Made by a program: the position numbers and the translations under genes. Below the pieces are notes generated by a model. The model was not told the origin of the DNA. It saw only the letters and a list, made by a program, of their open reading frames with translations, and made no database searches. Positions 1 to 9,200 of a DNA stretch of 19,460 bases are shown piece after piece. Each line of letters starts with the position of its first letter. Positions within the stretch are counted from its first letter, which is position 1. Source of the DNA: Irineochytrium annulatum (taxonomy: Eukaryota > Chytridiomycota > Chytridiomycetes > Chytridiales > Chytridiaceae); NCBI GenBank assembly GCA_027600665.1, contig JADGJL010000511.1:1-19460 (forward strand), given 5' to 3'.

Positions 1-46
1 TGATCACTAACGCCAACAGGCGTACCTGGCGTCCCACTCTAAATGA
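1..46 (+). CDS. Possible last exon of a gene lying to the left (partial)
   Basis: The first 19 bases look like the end of a fungal intron: a CTAAC branch-site-like motif at 7-11, then an acceptor ending AACAG at 19. The bases after it, 20-46, read GCG TAC CTG GCG TCC CAC TCT AAA TGA, a short phase-0 exon ending in a stop (AYLASHSK). The rest of the gene would lie outside the window, so no function can be proposed. With so little sequence this could be chance. The frame beginning at base 4 also stays open until a TAA at about 71-73. Confidence 0.25.
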
Positions 47-729
47 GGAGCCGAACGCGCTTCATCTTTCATAACACTTGAGCATGCTCTTTTGGAATCT
101 AGAAGGAACGACGAAGAAAGAATGGGAACTCGGAACTCGGGAAAAGTAGATAGAAAAAACCAATCTCATCGACGCATCTCATCTTCGACGGACCGGAAAT
201 CGCACGGATTGAAGGTGACAGGTGCCCGTTCATGAATGCTCGATCCCTTCAACAATGGAAATCCCTAAAAAAACTCCGACAAAGACCCCGTTTTCGAGCC
301 TACTTCTGATCCTGACCTCAGCATGAACATTCGCGAAGGGTCGGTGTGGCCAAGAAGAAGGTGCTGAGGTGCTGGGCAGACTGCTGGGATGCCTGATTCC
401 CTCGCGTCCCGGGATGAGGACGCCAACCACAAGAGACAGGCGCCCAAGCCGTCCGCGTCAAACTCCCACCTTTCCCATCTGCCAATTTCCCGCGCACGCC
501 ACGTCGCCATCGTCCTCACAGTCCCCACGGCTGCACCGGCCTCACGACCCCGTCCTGTCCCGCGTCCCCGCCTGATTCTTGTCTCCCTTTGTTTCTCCCT
601 TTCACCGCGAGTCGAGTCGGACTGCTTCCCTACCACCACCCTAGCCTCGCAACCTTCCCGCCCCTGAATCACGAACCCCACAAACACCTCCAGCCGCTTG
701 CCAGCCATACCGCTCCCCTACCACAACAA
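47..729. other. Intergenic / 5' flank of the 730 gene, no supported gene
   Basis: Several short overlapping ORFs occur on both strands, but none has a recognisable domain, a convincing splice structure or a natural start context. The stretch from about 540 to 729 is pyrimidine and C rich, as in promoters and 5' leaders of fungal genes, and leads directly into the ATG at 730. I see no other structure here. Confidence 0.4.
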
Positions 730-1330
730 ATGAACCGCCCACTGCTCCGCAGAATGCATCAGCTGTCCTCATCAATCGCGACGGCGCCAGTCCTCCGGCT
801 ATCGACGTCCTCCTCTATCCGGCTACCAGCGACCACAGGGGCGCGATCGGCATCGACGTCCTTCTTCGCGGCGGCGGCGGCGACGCGTGGAACGATGGAA
901 TTGGGAGCGGGCACGGGCGTGGGTCGGATGCGGGACGCGTGCGCCGGCGTCAGGATGACATTGGTGACGGGGATGTGGGAGGGGATGGGCGTGGGCGCGA
1001 CTGGCGCAAGGGGACTCGGCTCCGCGGGTCTTGGTGCCGCAGGGTTGGGAACGGGAGCCGTCCCGGGAACAAACGGCGTCGACGCCTCGACCACCACCGC
1101 TCCGTCTACTCCACTATCGTCGTCGTTGGCGCCGGGGAAAGAGAGCTCGGTGAGATTCTTCTTCCTTCCTTCTATTCTTTCCTTCCTATTTTCCTGCAGG
1201 CTATCATGTCCTAACTATGTCCTCACATCAACAGGCCATCCCCGAATCCCTTATGGACGCCATCGCGAGGATGTCTGGGTCTGCGTCCGTCTACGCGCTA
1301 GGCCAGGGGATGGAGGTGGAGGATCTATAA
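730..1330 (+). CDS. Hypothetical two-exon protein with mitochondrial-type N terminus
   Basis: Exon 1 is 730-1149 (140 codons). The intron is 1150-1234 (85 nt: GTGAGA donor, CTAAC at 1211-1215, CAG acceptor). Exon 2 is 1235-1330, ending TAA, giving about 171 residues. The splice is phase 0 and yields a C-terminal tail containing AIPESLMDAIARM. The N terminus (MNRPLLRRMHQLSSS...) is rich in Arg, Ser and Leu and nearly free of acidic residues, which resembles a mitochondrial presequence. Residues of about 55-115 are Gly/Ala rich and of low complexity, followed by a Ser/Thr stretch. I recognise no family. The clean intron and stop support a real gene. The low-complexity middle and the open frames on other strands weaken the case. 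The ATG at 730 is preferred because the reading frame upstream of it has no presequence character. Confidence 0.45.
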
Positions 1331-2289
1331 TGAACAATTTTGGGCTGGGGTGAGGGGGCTTAGTAGGTTGGTGGCGAGGGAGAGGGGAGAGGTAGATGAT
1401 GGCGCATGGGCCTTTTTTTGAACGCTGGGAGGGAGGGTTTTTTGCACGGTGTTGTTCTTTTTGCAGCGATACATTGGTCAATTGCTGATTTCTTCTCTTT
1501 CTCGTTGTGGATGTATGTATTTATGATTTCCTCGTTGCCTCGTGCGCCCTTTTGATCCTTCTCGCTGTCTTGGAGTCACTGCCGCTGCTGTCGTTCTTTC
1601 TTAGATAGCCTCGCCGCGACACTTTAGATTTACCAGTCATGCAATCCGCTACTTAATCGACTTCCATTATGATCCATACATCCCCCTTTGCGCACAAAGG
1701 GTGATGATTTAAATTTCGCAAACCGTTCTATCGTATGTGCTGCGACCATCAGACGGAGGCTTCGCTGGTCTAGTTGAATAGCAAGAGATAGAGTAAGTAC
1801 TCAGCACTACACAGACAGAGATATAAAGACGATGTGGCCGTCCTAAACACGCCGTGCACGGGAACGACGAGCCGTTCATCCAGTCCCGACCAAAAAACGC
1901 GCCGCCCATGAAGCCCGATCCGTCTGATGGATGTGGTCGTCAGATGCCGCTCAGGATAGCCCCGGGACGCGAAGCCGAGGGTGCGTTAGGGATTGGTTGC
2001 GAGCGTTGCGGGCCTACCAGCCCTAAGTACGAAAGTAACTGCAAAAGCTAAATTTCTCGTTGGGATATATTAATATCTTGGAATTGGTAAAAATGGGCGT
2101 GTGACGTTTTAGTCTACCTCACTGCGCTTTCCAATAAGTTCCCTTTGCACTTTTTAAATAAAAAAATAAAGTTCTTGAGATTGCCATGACTCCATCTGGG
2201 TACTCCATCTGGGTAACGACTAACATGCGCCCCCAGCGTCATCAACCTGTTGGCCCAACTTTCGAGCCTTGCAGGGTCTGAAGGAGTGA
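1331..2289. other. Intergenic region, no supported gene
   Basis: This AT-richer spacer of about 960 bases lies between the 3' end of the 730 gene and the promoter block of gene A. Short ORFs here lack domain signals or plausible splice partners. The only structure I see is a perfect two-copy 13-base tandem repeat at 2189-2214, plus T-rich and A-rich runs around 2150-2172. Confidence 0.45.
2189..2214. repeat. Tandem duplication of a 13-bp unit
   Basis: The unit ACTCCATCTGGGT occurs twice back to back (2189-2201 and 2202-2214) with no mismatch. It lies about 80 bp upstream of the conserved gene A promoter block and has no counterpart in the promoter of gene B. It is probably a simple slippage duplication. 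Confidence 0.85.
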
Positions 2290-2470
2290 TGGCTTCATTC
2301 GAGGCTCACACGGCAGCTTTCTGTGGTCGGAGGTCCGCCCTCATCGCTGAAACAGCTTCATAACAATCCCGGTTGGTTGCAACAATGATCACATCGCCTT
2401 TTAAAGGCCTAACTACTTCAACTGAATCCTTGCCATCACAGCATCTTTCACTTATCTGCATCCCACTGCA
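2290..2470 (+). promoter_or_regulatory. Promoter of gene A, conserved with that of gene B
   Basis: This block is similar over nearly its whole length to the reverse complement of 9033-9200, upstream of the inverted paralogue. Shared identical pieces include CTGAAACAGCTTCATAAC (from about 2347) and CAATCCCGGTTGGTTGCAA (2364-2382). A CGG-AGGT-CCG half-site pair lies at 2328-2337. A TATA-like TTTTAAAGGCCT lies at about 2399-2410, roughly 60 bp before the ATG. CGG inverted repeats are the usual targets of fungal Zn2Cys6 transcription factors; that such a factor binds here is inference. The shared block suggests the two paralogues are co-regulated. Confidence 0.7.
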
Positions 2471-3781
2471 ATGATCCTCCCGAACGCGCTCCTCGCCCTC
2501 GCCGCTATCTCGGCGGCCGCGGCATCCAAGGTCGATATCTTCCTCAACGTCGACAACGACTTTGTCCTTACCTTCAACGGCGGCAGCCCCGTCGTCGACG
2601 CGACGGCCCAGGCGCCCCTGCTCTTCAACTGGCAGTTCACCAACCACTTCACCCACACCTTTGCCGATGACGAGCCCCTCCTCATCGCCATCGACGCGAG
2701 CGACAACGGTGTCATCGCGGGCATAGCCGCCGTCGTGCTCGTTGACGGCGAGGTCTACGCGGCCACCGACGCGTCGGACGACAACTTCCTCTTCAGCCAG
2801 CAGGTCGTCCCGGGCTGGAACTCCAACGTCAACTATGACGACTCGACGTGGTCCGCCATTGCCGACGGCAAGGTGGGCATCACCTGCGACCAGGCGAGCC
2901 TGTGGGGGGACGTCCTCACCCAGCTCTCGAAAGCGGCCAATGTCCCTGCCTCGCTCGGAGTCTCTATGGCCTGGCCCGGCGGCTGCCACAACATCAATAC
3001 GCACACCTACGTCCGCCTCGTCATCGAGCCCTCGTCGCCGGCCCCGGCCCCTGCCCCGGTTCCGGCACCTGCCCCGGCCCCTGGCAGTTCCAAGGTCGAC
3101 GTCTACCTGAACATCGACAACGACTTTGTCCTCAACTTCAACGGCGGCAGCCCCTTGATCGACGCGACGGCTAAGGCTCCCCAGCTCTTCAACTGGCAGT
3201 TCACGAACCACTTCACTTACAACGTCGCCGCCAACGAGCCCCTCCTCATCGCCATCGACGCGAGCGACAACGGCGTCATTGCGGGCATCGCAGCCGTCGT
3301 GCTCGTGGACGGCAAGGTCTACGCCACCACGAACGCGCAGAGCGACAACATCCTCTTCACCCAACAGGTGAGCGCTGGCTGGAACTCCAACATCAACTAC
3401 GACGACTCGACATGGTCCACCATCGCGAGCGGCAAAGTGGGAATCACCTGCGACCAGGCGAGCCTGTGGGGGGACGTCCTCACCCAGCTCGCGAACGAGG
3501 CCAAGGTCTCAACCTCGCTCGGCGTCGCGATGGCGTGGCCCGGAGGCTGCCACAACGTCAACACGCACACCTACGTCCGCATCGTCATCAAGCCGCCGTC
3601 ACCTGCCCCGGCCCCTGTCCAGGCACCCACCCCGATCCCGAGCGGCAGCGTTTACGTCGTCCCGGCTGCATCGACGAAGGCGGCCGGTAGCAACGTGTAC
3701 GTCAACGCCGCCCAGCCCGTCAAGGCCGCTGCGGTTTCGGCGCTCTTCCTAGCGCCCCTCCTGGCGGTTCTTCTGCTCTAA
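2471..3781 (+). CDS. Secreted GPI-anchored protein with two tandem Cys-pair domains (gene A)
   Basis: This is an intronless gene of 436 residues. A cleavable signal peptide is evident (hydrophobic residues 2-18, cleavage near AAAS-K20). Two copies of a domain of about 165 residues follow, at about 20-187 and 208-375. They share long identical segments, including FNWQFTNHF, LLIAIDASDNGVIAGIAAVV, NYDDSTW, GITCDQASLWGDVLTQL and AWPGGCHN. Each copy has two cysteines (TCDQ and GGCHN) that could form one disulfide. Pro-Ala linkers follow each domain. The C terminus is a spacer and then a hydrophobic tail (ALFLAPLLAVLLL) typical of a GPI-attachment signal, so a cell-surface or cell-wall location is likely. 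The YDDSTW motif recalls galactose-binding-like jelly-roll modules, but this is only a resemblance and I cannot assign a family. The paralogue at 8247-9032 has one copy of the domain. The start is fixed by the signal peptide and by the matching MILP start in the paralogue. Confidence 0.9.
   Translation: MILPNALLALAAISAAAASKVDIFLNVDNDFVLTFNGGSPVVDATAQAPLLFNWQFTNHFTHTFADDEPLLIAIDASDNGVIAGIAAVVLVDGEVYAATDASDDNFLFSQQVVPGWNSNVNYDDSTWSAIADGKVGITCDQASLWGDVLTQLSKAANVPASLGVSMAWPGGCHNINTHTYVRLVIEPSSPAPAPAPVPAPAPAPGSSKVDVYLNIDNDFVLNFNGGSPLIDATAKAPQLFNWQFTNHFTYNVAANEPLLIAIDASDNGVIAGIAAVVLVDGKVYATTNAQSDNILFTQQVSAGWNSNINYDDSTWSTIASGKVGITCDQASLWGDVLTQLANEAKVSTSLGVAMAWPGGCHNVNTHTYVRIVIKPPSPAPAPVQAPTPIPSGSVYVVPAASTKAAGSNVYVNAAQPVKAAAVSALFLAPLLAVLLL
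2528..3610 (+). repeat. Internal tandem duplication of the gene A domain
   Basis: The coding sequences at about 2528-3050 and 3092-3610 are near-duplicates, similar at the DNA level as well as in protein (roughly four of five residues match by eye). The copies are separated by a CCGGCCCCTGCC-type Pro/Ala linker. The similarity includes silent positions, so the duplication is recent or maintained by gene conversion. Confidence 0.85.
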
Positions 3782-4449
3782 GCCAACTTTACTTTCTTGT
3801 TTTGTCTGCCTTGTCCTTTTAAAAGGACTCCTTTTGACCCCCTTCGTGCTTACCACTTATTTTTCTCCTGTACTAAACTCATGTTTGGGGACCATTTTTT
3901 TCTCTCTCTTGCTCTGCATTCAACGCTTCGCAAATGTCAATAGATCACGCGTAGATGACCCTCAGGAGCCTTTACAAACATTGATAATGCGACTGTCGCT
4001 TTTTACTTATCTTTGTTTTCCCAAAGAATTATCGTGATCATGCGACCCTGCGACCTCGCGACCCTGCAACCCTCCACTCCGTCAGAAGTCGACGGCTTCT
4101 CCACCCCTGCAACCTTGCGCACCATGTACTAACCATCCGTTTGTGCGTTAGTTGCAAGAAATGCTGAGGTTTTGCCGTCGCCATTCTTCGCAAGTGAATT
4201 ATTACAGGAAGGTTGTGTTTGCTGCGGACCGCGACTCGGACGGACGACCAGAAAGCTCGGCATGGAAGAGTCCAGCAACCGTGGCCCGTACGAAACGATA
4301 AATGTACGGACTTCGTTCGGTGCGTGGGTTGAGTCCTCGGCTTTTAACAGGCTCAAGTAAAGAAAACATGATATCTATTGCATGATATAGCTATCGGATG
4401 TGGATTAACGAGTAATGTCCGTCCACCTCGTGTCCGGTGTTCCCGGCTC
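3782..4449. other. Convergent 3' spacer between gene A and the AMID-like gene
   Basis: No supported gene lies here. It holds the T-rich 3' flank of gene A, then an imperfect array of GACCCTGCGACC-like words at about 4040-4115, then the 3' flank of the AMID-like gene. The part at about 4335-4449 matches the downstream flank of the AMID pseudogene at 14160-14265, which marks it as transcribed or at least co-duplicated sequence. Confidence 0.5.
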
Positions 4450-5968
4450 TCAAGCGCTCGTCCACTCCGGCGGCATGGTCGCCCCCAAATCCGCCCAAGC
4501 TTGGCTCAGCCCCAAATCCTTCCCCGTCAACCGCTTAATCGCCCACCCGCCCAAACTCACAACCCCCGTGCTCACGACTGCATCGTCCGGCCCCACGCCC
4601 ACCACAATCAGATCCTCGCCGTACGCCATCGAGTACGGCGTCAAGCTCACGACCTCCCCTCGCCCCTCGGCCTGGAAGTCCGTCGAGGCGGTCGGGGGGT
4701 AGTACATGCGCGCCCAGATCAGGCGCTGGAGGTTCGTGGAGACGCAGGCGGCCTGAGTGCGGGCGTGGAGGGCGAGTTTGGGGGCGTTGGTGGCGGCCAC
4801 GTCGCCGAGGGAGAAGATGTGAGGGTATTGGAAATTTTGGACTTGAAGGGTCGGGAGGACTTTAATTTGGCCCTGATTATAAAAGCGTTAGCGTGGAGTG
4901 TAAGATGCACGCATGGGGGTTGTTACCATCTCATCAAGGAGTTCAGGGTCAAGCATGAGGATGGGCTCCGAGTTGTAGCTACCGTATCCGATGAAAGCCA
5001 TCTGCAGGTCCGACTCGATCTTCGTGCCCCGATTCGTTACTAGCGTTCGCGTCTCCTCCACGAACGGCGCTCCCATCGCCGGTAGGTCAATCGACTCGTT
5101 GAGGATAACCTAGAGTGCACGGTCAAGTCAACATACCTATGCGCAGGCAACCACCCCACCTTGACCCGATGCCTTTCCAACGCTGCCTTGACATTTTCCC
5201 TAAACGCGTCCCCATATGGTCCAGGAATAAGCCCCGGCCGATCATGGACGACCGTGATCTCCTTCTCAGGGTATCTCGCCCTGATCTCCCCAGCCGTCTC
5301 AACACCCACAGGCCCGCCACCCACAATCAAGATCCTCGCCGCCCTCTCCACGGCCTTCGCGTACCCCTCAAACTCCTTGACGCCCTCTGCCTTACTCATC
5401 GCCATAGGCCTGCTTGGCACGCCGTGCTTCGCGCCCGTGGCCATCACGAGGTAGTCGAATGCCACGAACGCACCCGTCGAGAGCGTGACGGAGCTCTCGT
5501 GCACCTCCGTGACGATCCCGCGGAGGAAGGAAGACCGTGCGCGCGTGTTCGTGAAGATGCCGGTTGTCGGGATCCAGGTTCGGGGCGCGTGGCCGGGCAC
5601 GGCGAGGGAGCGGGGGTTAGCGATATGGTGGTGGAAGTGGGAGAGGTCCTTGGGGTCGATCACGGCTGTTGCACAGGGGTGGAGGATCAGCAGTGGCATG
5701 CAGACGGAGAGCAACTCAACTGATTTCGATTAGGTCCGGGGTCGCCTTGTAGGCGATGTCCAGAGATCGGGCAACCGACAGACCGGCATAGCTTCCTGAA
5801 GATACGTAAGCATGCGATCCCGGGGAGCAGTTCAGTCATGCCGATCGCGATCACGACGTCGATCTACACACCTCCAACGATCACGACCTTGAACGGGCCG
5901 GTGTCGAGCGGCGTTGCGGCCCACTTTGTCCCCAACAGCGTGTCGGCAGCACTCTTGATGAAATCCAT
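4450..5968 (-). CDS. AIF/AMID-like FAD- and NAD(P)H-dependent oxidoreductase
   Basis: Five exons on the minus strand are inferred: 5968-5872, 5795-5721, 5665-5160, 5109-4927 and 4872-4450. Introns are 76, 55, 50 and 54 nt, all GT..AG, and the protein is 427 residues. Splicing builds the FAD-binding Rossmann motif VIVGGSYAGLS (about 30-40), then IDPKD...HHHIANPR (60-76), the NAD(P)H-binding motif VGGGPVGVE (172-180), and the second FAD motif FSLGDVA (307-313). This order is that of pyridine nucleotide-disulfide oxidoreductases of the AIF/AMID (AIFM2/FSP1-like) group, which pass electrons from NAD(P)H through FAD to a quinone-like acceptor. The substrate here is unknown. There is no clear membrane anchor or presequence. 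The start at 5968 lies just upstream of the FAD motif, as in short fungal members, and only 190 bp from the divergent SH3 gene. A broken copy lies at 13655-14265. Confidence 0.9.
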
Positions 5969-6158
5969 CGTTCAAGTTCGATTTTTGGGTTCTCGGCTTG
6001 AACTCCAACTTTGGAGAAGGCTTGAAGAAACTTTGTTGCTCAAGCCGATCCGAATCAGTTAACCCTCCGCCGGCTCTGATTGGGATTCCAGCATGACACG
6101 GTCTAGAGCTGCGTAACCTTCCGCGAGCTCCGCCGACGTCGTGGAAGCATCATCAGAC

Positions 6159-7889
6159 ATGGCCGTCACGGTCGCCCACGCGCGGTGGGGCGACCACCAC
6201 CGCGACCGCCGAAGGAAGCCCCGCACGAGCCGGATGCGGCACCACCATCAATGGGACGACGATGACGCCGTCGCGACGCGTTATGACGACGTCGAGGACG
6301 CGGCCCCAATCGGCCACGACGTTGCCATCGAGGACATCTACGACCAAATGACCGGCTTCCCGTTGATGGTGGGCGTGGCCGACACGATCGCGATCGACTC
6401 GACGACGTTCACGGGTTGGGACGTGGATCCGCCGACCGCGGCCGTCGTGGTGAACTTGGGGACGCGTCAGCTGGATCCCGCGGCGCTCGAAATACCGGTT
6501 TCGGAGAAGCGGGCGGTCGAGGCCGTGGTGGACGCGTCCGTCGACCCGGGTCCGTCGAAGCCCATGACGGGATCCCATGTCGACACCACTTCGCCGACCT
6601 CTCAGCCTTCCCTGTCCGCAACCACCACAGTCTCGCCCAATAGCTCCACATACACATCGAGCTTCTCCATATCGACCCCGAACGTCTTCGAGACCTTGAC
6701 CACACTCCGCACCCTGGAGCTCGGCATTCTGATCCCCCTCGCGGTCATCCTCGTCCTGTTCCTCTCCTTCCTTGCCTGCTGCCTCGTCTCCCGCTGGCGC
6801 TCAAAACGCCGTCTCTCGGCATCCCCCTTCGTCACGAACCCGCTCTTCGCGCCCCCACCGGGCAGCTCCAGACATCGGAGCGTCGTTGTCGAATCCCCGC
6901 ATCTAGGCTCCATCCCCGCGCTCGGAGGAGGCAGGCGGCCCGTTATCGTGAAATCGACGATGCGGTTCGTCGGAGCGCGGCCGGGGGCTGCGCCGCCGGT
7001 CGATGGGAAAGCGGTCCAGGATGGCGAAGCGCCGTACGCGGCGCCGAAGACGGCACGGACGCGAACCATCAGCATCTCGTCGTCACCGCCGGACTCCTTG
7101 GAGCGGCTAGCGGAGATATCGGCCAACGCCGGCCCGATTCCGCCCGTCCCTGCAGCAACGTCGGCAAACGCGAAGATCATGCGCAGATCCTCCAGCATCT
7201 CCGCCCCACCGCCCACACCGTCAACCGACCCTGCCCAACCCTTCAGCGCGTACCACCCCACCCGCTGCCCCTCCAACCTCTACACCCCGACCACCACCGG
7301 TGACGCCGACGCGCCGGATTCCGCGTCCTCCTCTTGCACCTCCATCTCGACCGTCTCGACGTCCCCGCCCGAGTCCGAGTTCCGATACGTCGTGGCGGTG
7401 CCCTGGGTCCCGCAGCGGTCCGACGAGCTCGCGCTGCGGGTGGGCGAGGGCGTGATCGTGTACAGGGTGTACGAGGACGGTTGGTGCGACGGGAGACGGG
7501 AGGAGGGTGAAGGGGAGGAGGGCGTTTTCCCGATGGCGTGTTTGAGGGGACGGGCTTGGAGCTTTTTTGGGATGCTGGAGGACGGCGCGGTGGGGGGCGC
7601 GGCTGGAGTCGCGGGCATCAGCAACGGGCGGAACGCGACGAGAGAAGAACAGAGGGAAGGGGACGGCGTGGCGGAGATGGAAAGCGTGGAGGGTTTGGGT
7701 GAGAGCGTGGAAGATTTGGCAGTGGATGTTGAGGAGGCGCGACTGTCGGAGGTGGAGAGGCAGAGGGCGGAAGAAGGAAGTGTCAGCGTCAAGGTGAATG
7801 TAGATAGGGGTCAACAGAAGGATGCGGGAAACCAAGAGGAGGGTGTGAATGCAAGAGGACGGGATATGGACGGCGACAGCCGCGTGTGA
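6159..7889 (+). CDS. Single-pass membrane protein with cytoplasmic SH3 domain
   Basis: One open frame of 576 residues runs from the first ATG after an in-frame TAA at 6114. The frame could be extended only through a GTG at 6141, so I chose the ATG at 6159. The order is: a charged, His/Asp-rich N-terminal part; a Ser/Thr-rich stalk (about 140-180); one transmembrane segment (about 187-210, GILIPLAVILVLFLSFLACC) followed by RWRSKRR, which predicts an outside N terminus and inside C terminus; a Ser/Pro-rich linker; an SH3 domain (about 406-463) with DELALRVGEGV, EDGWCDG and GVFPMACL; and an acidic tail. SH3 domains bind proline-rich partners, and fungal proteins built this way (Fus1-like or sensor-like) act in polarity or signalling. 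The second tryptophan of the SH3 WW pair is Cys here. No signal peptide is visible, so either it is a type III membrane protein or a short 5' exon is missing. Confidence 0.82.
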   Translation: MAVTVAHARWGDHHRDRRRKPRTSRMRHHHQWDDDDAVATRYDDVEDAAPIGHDVAIEDIYDQMTGFPLMVGVADTIAIDSTTFTGWDVDPPTAAVVVNLGTRQLDPAALEIPVSEKRAVEAVVDASVDPGPSKPMTGSHVDTTSPTSQPSLSATTTVSPNSSTYTSSFSISTPNVFETLTTLRTLELGILIPLAVILVLFLSFLACCLVSRWRSKRRLSASPFVTNPLFAPPPGSSRHRSVVVESPHLGSIPALGGGRRPVIVKSTMRFVGARPGAAPPVDGKAVQDGEAPYAAPKTARTRTISISSSPPDSLERLAEISANAGPIPPVPAATSANAKIMRRSSSISAPPPTPSTDPAQPFSAYHPTRCPSNLYTPTTTGDADAPDSASSSCTSISTVSTSPPESEFRYVVAVPWVPQRSDELALRVGEGVIVYRVYEDGWCDGRREEGEGEEGVFPMACLRGRAWSFFGMLEDGAVGGAAGVAGISNGRNATREEQREGDGVAEMESVEGLGESVEDLAVDVEEARLSEVERQRAEEGSVSVKVNVDRGQQKDAGNQEEGVNARGRDMDGDSRV

Positions 7890-8246
7890 GGTGACGGCTT
7901 TATCGGCATGACAAGTATCGTTCAAATACAGAGCCCATTTTGCTGGCAGTCCATTTCTTCATCCTTCGTTACGCGTTGGGTTTGCATGTTGAGATTTGCA
8001 AGAATTATAAGCTCAAGGTAGGTAGGTATTCTTGGATGACCGCCAACAGCGACCCTTAAGGGTTATCATGTGTAGTCTATTGACAGTTTCTAAACGAAGA
8101 AGAAATGCAGAATGAGAAGAAAAGATGCACTGAAGGCAAAAGTGGTAGTAAGAAAAGAATTGGGTAGTAAGAACATGACAGGGAGCCTGAAAGTTAACAA
8201 AAAATAGAAGAAAGATTAAGGAAGGGAGACGGAAAAGGAAATCGGC
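7890..8246. other. Convergent 3' spacer between the SH3 gene and gene B
   Basis: This AT-richer region lies between two converging stop codons. It contains A/G-rich runs (for example around 8090-8230) that would be pyrimidine-rich in the gene B transcript. No coding potential or RNA gene is evident. Confidence 0.5.
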
Positions 8247-9032
8247 TTAGAGCAGGAGAACCGCCAGTAGGGGCGCCAAGACGAACGCCGAAGCCGCAGC
8301 GACCTTGACGGGCTGGGAGGCCGCGCTGAGGTACACATTGCTGGTGGGGGCCTTCGTCGATGCAGGCGGGGGCGCCAGGCTGAGGTACACGGTGGGGCTA
8401 GGGACGTGGACCACGGGGGTAGTTGCAACAGGGGCGGCCGCGGTGACGTACACGGTGCTGGGGGCCGGGGCAGGCTCGATGACTAGGCGGACGTAGGTAA
8501 TTGTGTTTACGTTGTGGCAGCCTCCGGGCCAGGCCATCGAGACACCGAGAGAGACCGGTACTTTGGCAGCGTTCGCGAGCTGAGTGAGTACGTCCCCCCA
8601 TAGGCCCGCCTGGTCGCAGGTCGTGCCCACTGTGCCACCGGCGATGGTGGTCCACGTCGAGTCATCGTAGTTGACGTCGGAATTCCAGCCAGTGAGGGCT
8701 TTCTGGCTGAAGAGGAAGTTGTTGTCCGACGGGTTAGTAGCGGCGTAGAGCTCGCCGTCCAAGAGCACGACGGCGGCTATGCCGGCGATGACGCCGTAGT
8801 CGGTCGCGTTGATGGCGATGAGCAGGGGTTGGTCATCGGCGACGGTGTGGGTGAAGTGGTTGGTGAACTGCCAGTTGTAGAGCTGGGGCGCCTGGGCCAT
8901 CGCGTCGATCACGGGGCTGCCGCCGTTGAAGGTGAGGGCGAAGTCGTTGTCGACGTTGAGGAAGATGTCAACCTTGGTGGCCGCGGCCGTCGAGAGAGCC
9001 GTGAGGGCAAGGAACGCGCTGGGGAGGATCAT
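8247..9032 (-). CDS. Secreted GPI-anchored protein with one Cys-pair domain (gene B)
   Basis: This intronless gene of 261 residues is a paralogue of gene A in opposite orientation. The signal peptide starts MILPSAFLAL, like that of gene A, with cleavage near AAAT-K20. One domain of about 165 residues follows, with FNGGSPVIDA, YNWQFTNHF, NYDDSTW, TCDQAGLWGDVLTQL and AWPGGCHN, so the two cysteines are kept. The Pro/Ala/Val/Thr-rich spacer differs from gene A, but the C terminus again has SNVYLSAASQPVK and a hydrophobic GPI-type tail ending LAPLLAVLLL. It probably sits on the cell surface. Function is unknown. The promoter block upstream (9033-9200) matches that of gene A. Confidence 0.9.
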   Translation of the reverse strand: MILPSAFLALTALSTAAATKVDIFLNVDNDFALTFNGGSPVIDAMAQAPQLYNWQFTNHFTHTVADDQPLLIAINATDYGVIAGIAAVVLLDGELYAATNPSDNNFLFSQKALTGWNSDVNYDDSTWTTIAGGTVGTTCDQAGLWGDVLTQLANAAKVPVSLGVSMAWPGGCHNVNTITYVRLVIEPAPAPSTVYVTAAAPVATTPVVHVPSPTVYLSLAPPPASTKAPTSNVYLSAASQPVKVAAASAFVLAPLLAVLLL

Positions 9033-9200
9033 TGCAAGACAAGTGAAAGGTGCTGAGGGTAAGAACTCAGTTGAAGGATAGGCCTTTTTTACATGGGCGA
9101 TGTGATGATTATTTTTGCAACCAACCGGGATTGCGACGCGAGTTATGAAGCTGTTTCAGAGAGGCGGACATCCGCCGCAAAAAGCTAGCCTTGAATGAAG
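9033..9200 (-). promoter_or_regulatory. Promoter of gene B, conserved with that of gene A
   Basis: Read on the minus strand, this is the counterpart of 2290-2470. It contains the same CAATCCCGGTTGGTTGCAA word (9115-9133), the same CTGAAACAGCTTCATAAC word (9142-9159), a CGG-ACAT-CCG inverted half-site pair (9165-9174) inside the longer GGCGGACATCCGCC, and a TATA-like A-rich stretch before AGGCCT (about 9081-9094). The CGG pair lies about 133 bp from the start codon, as in gene A. Similarity fades beyond about 9200. Confidence 0.7.

Noticed and set aside
1701..1760. Possible C/D-box snoRNA (GTGATGA near 1700)
   Set aside because: No properly placed CTGA D box or terminal stem could be found.
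2306..3364. Long minus-strand ORF of 352 codons opposite gene A
   Set aside because: It is a mirror of the GC-rich codons of gene A, contains the same internal repeat because A is duplicated, is Val/Asp/Arg rich and has no domain. Gene A has a signal peptide, GPI tail and a paralogue.
4378..5043. Plus-strand ORF of 221 codons over the AMID-like gene
   Set aside because: It crosses exons and introns of a well-supported minus-strand gene and has no domain.
7221..7925. Minus-strand ORF of 234 codons opposite the SH3 gene
   Set aside because: It is antisense to a recognisable SH3 domain and acidic tail; composition is His/Leu/Arg rich without domain or splice support.
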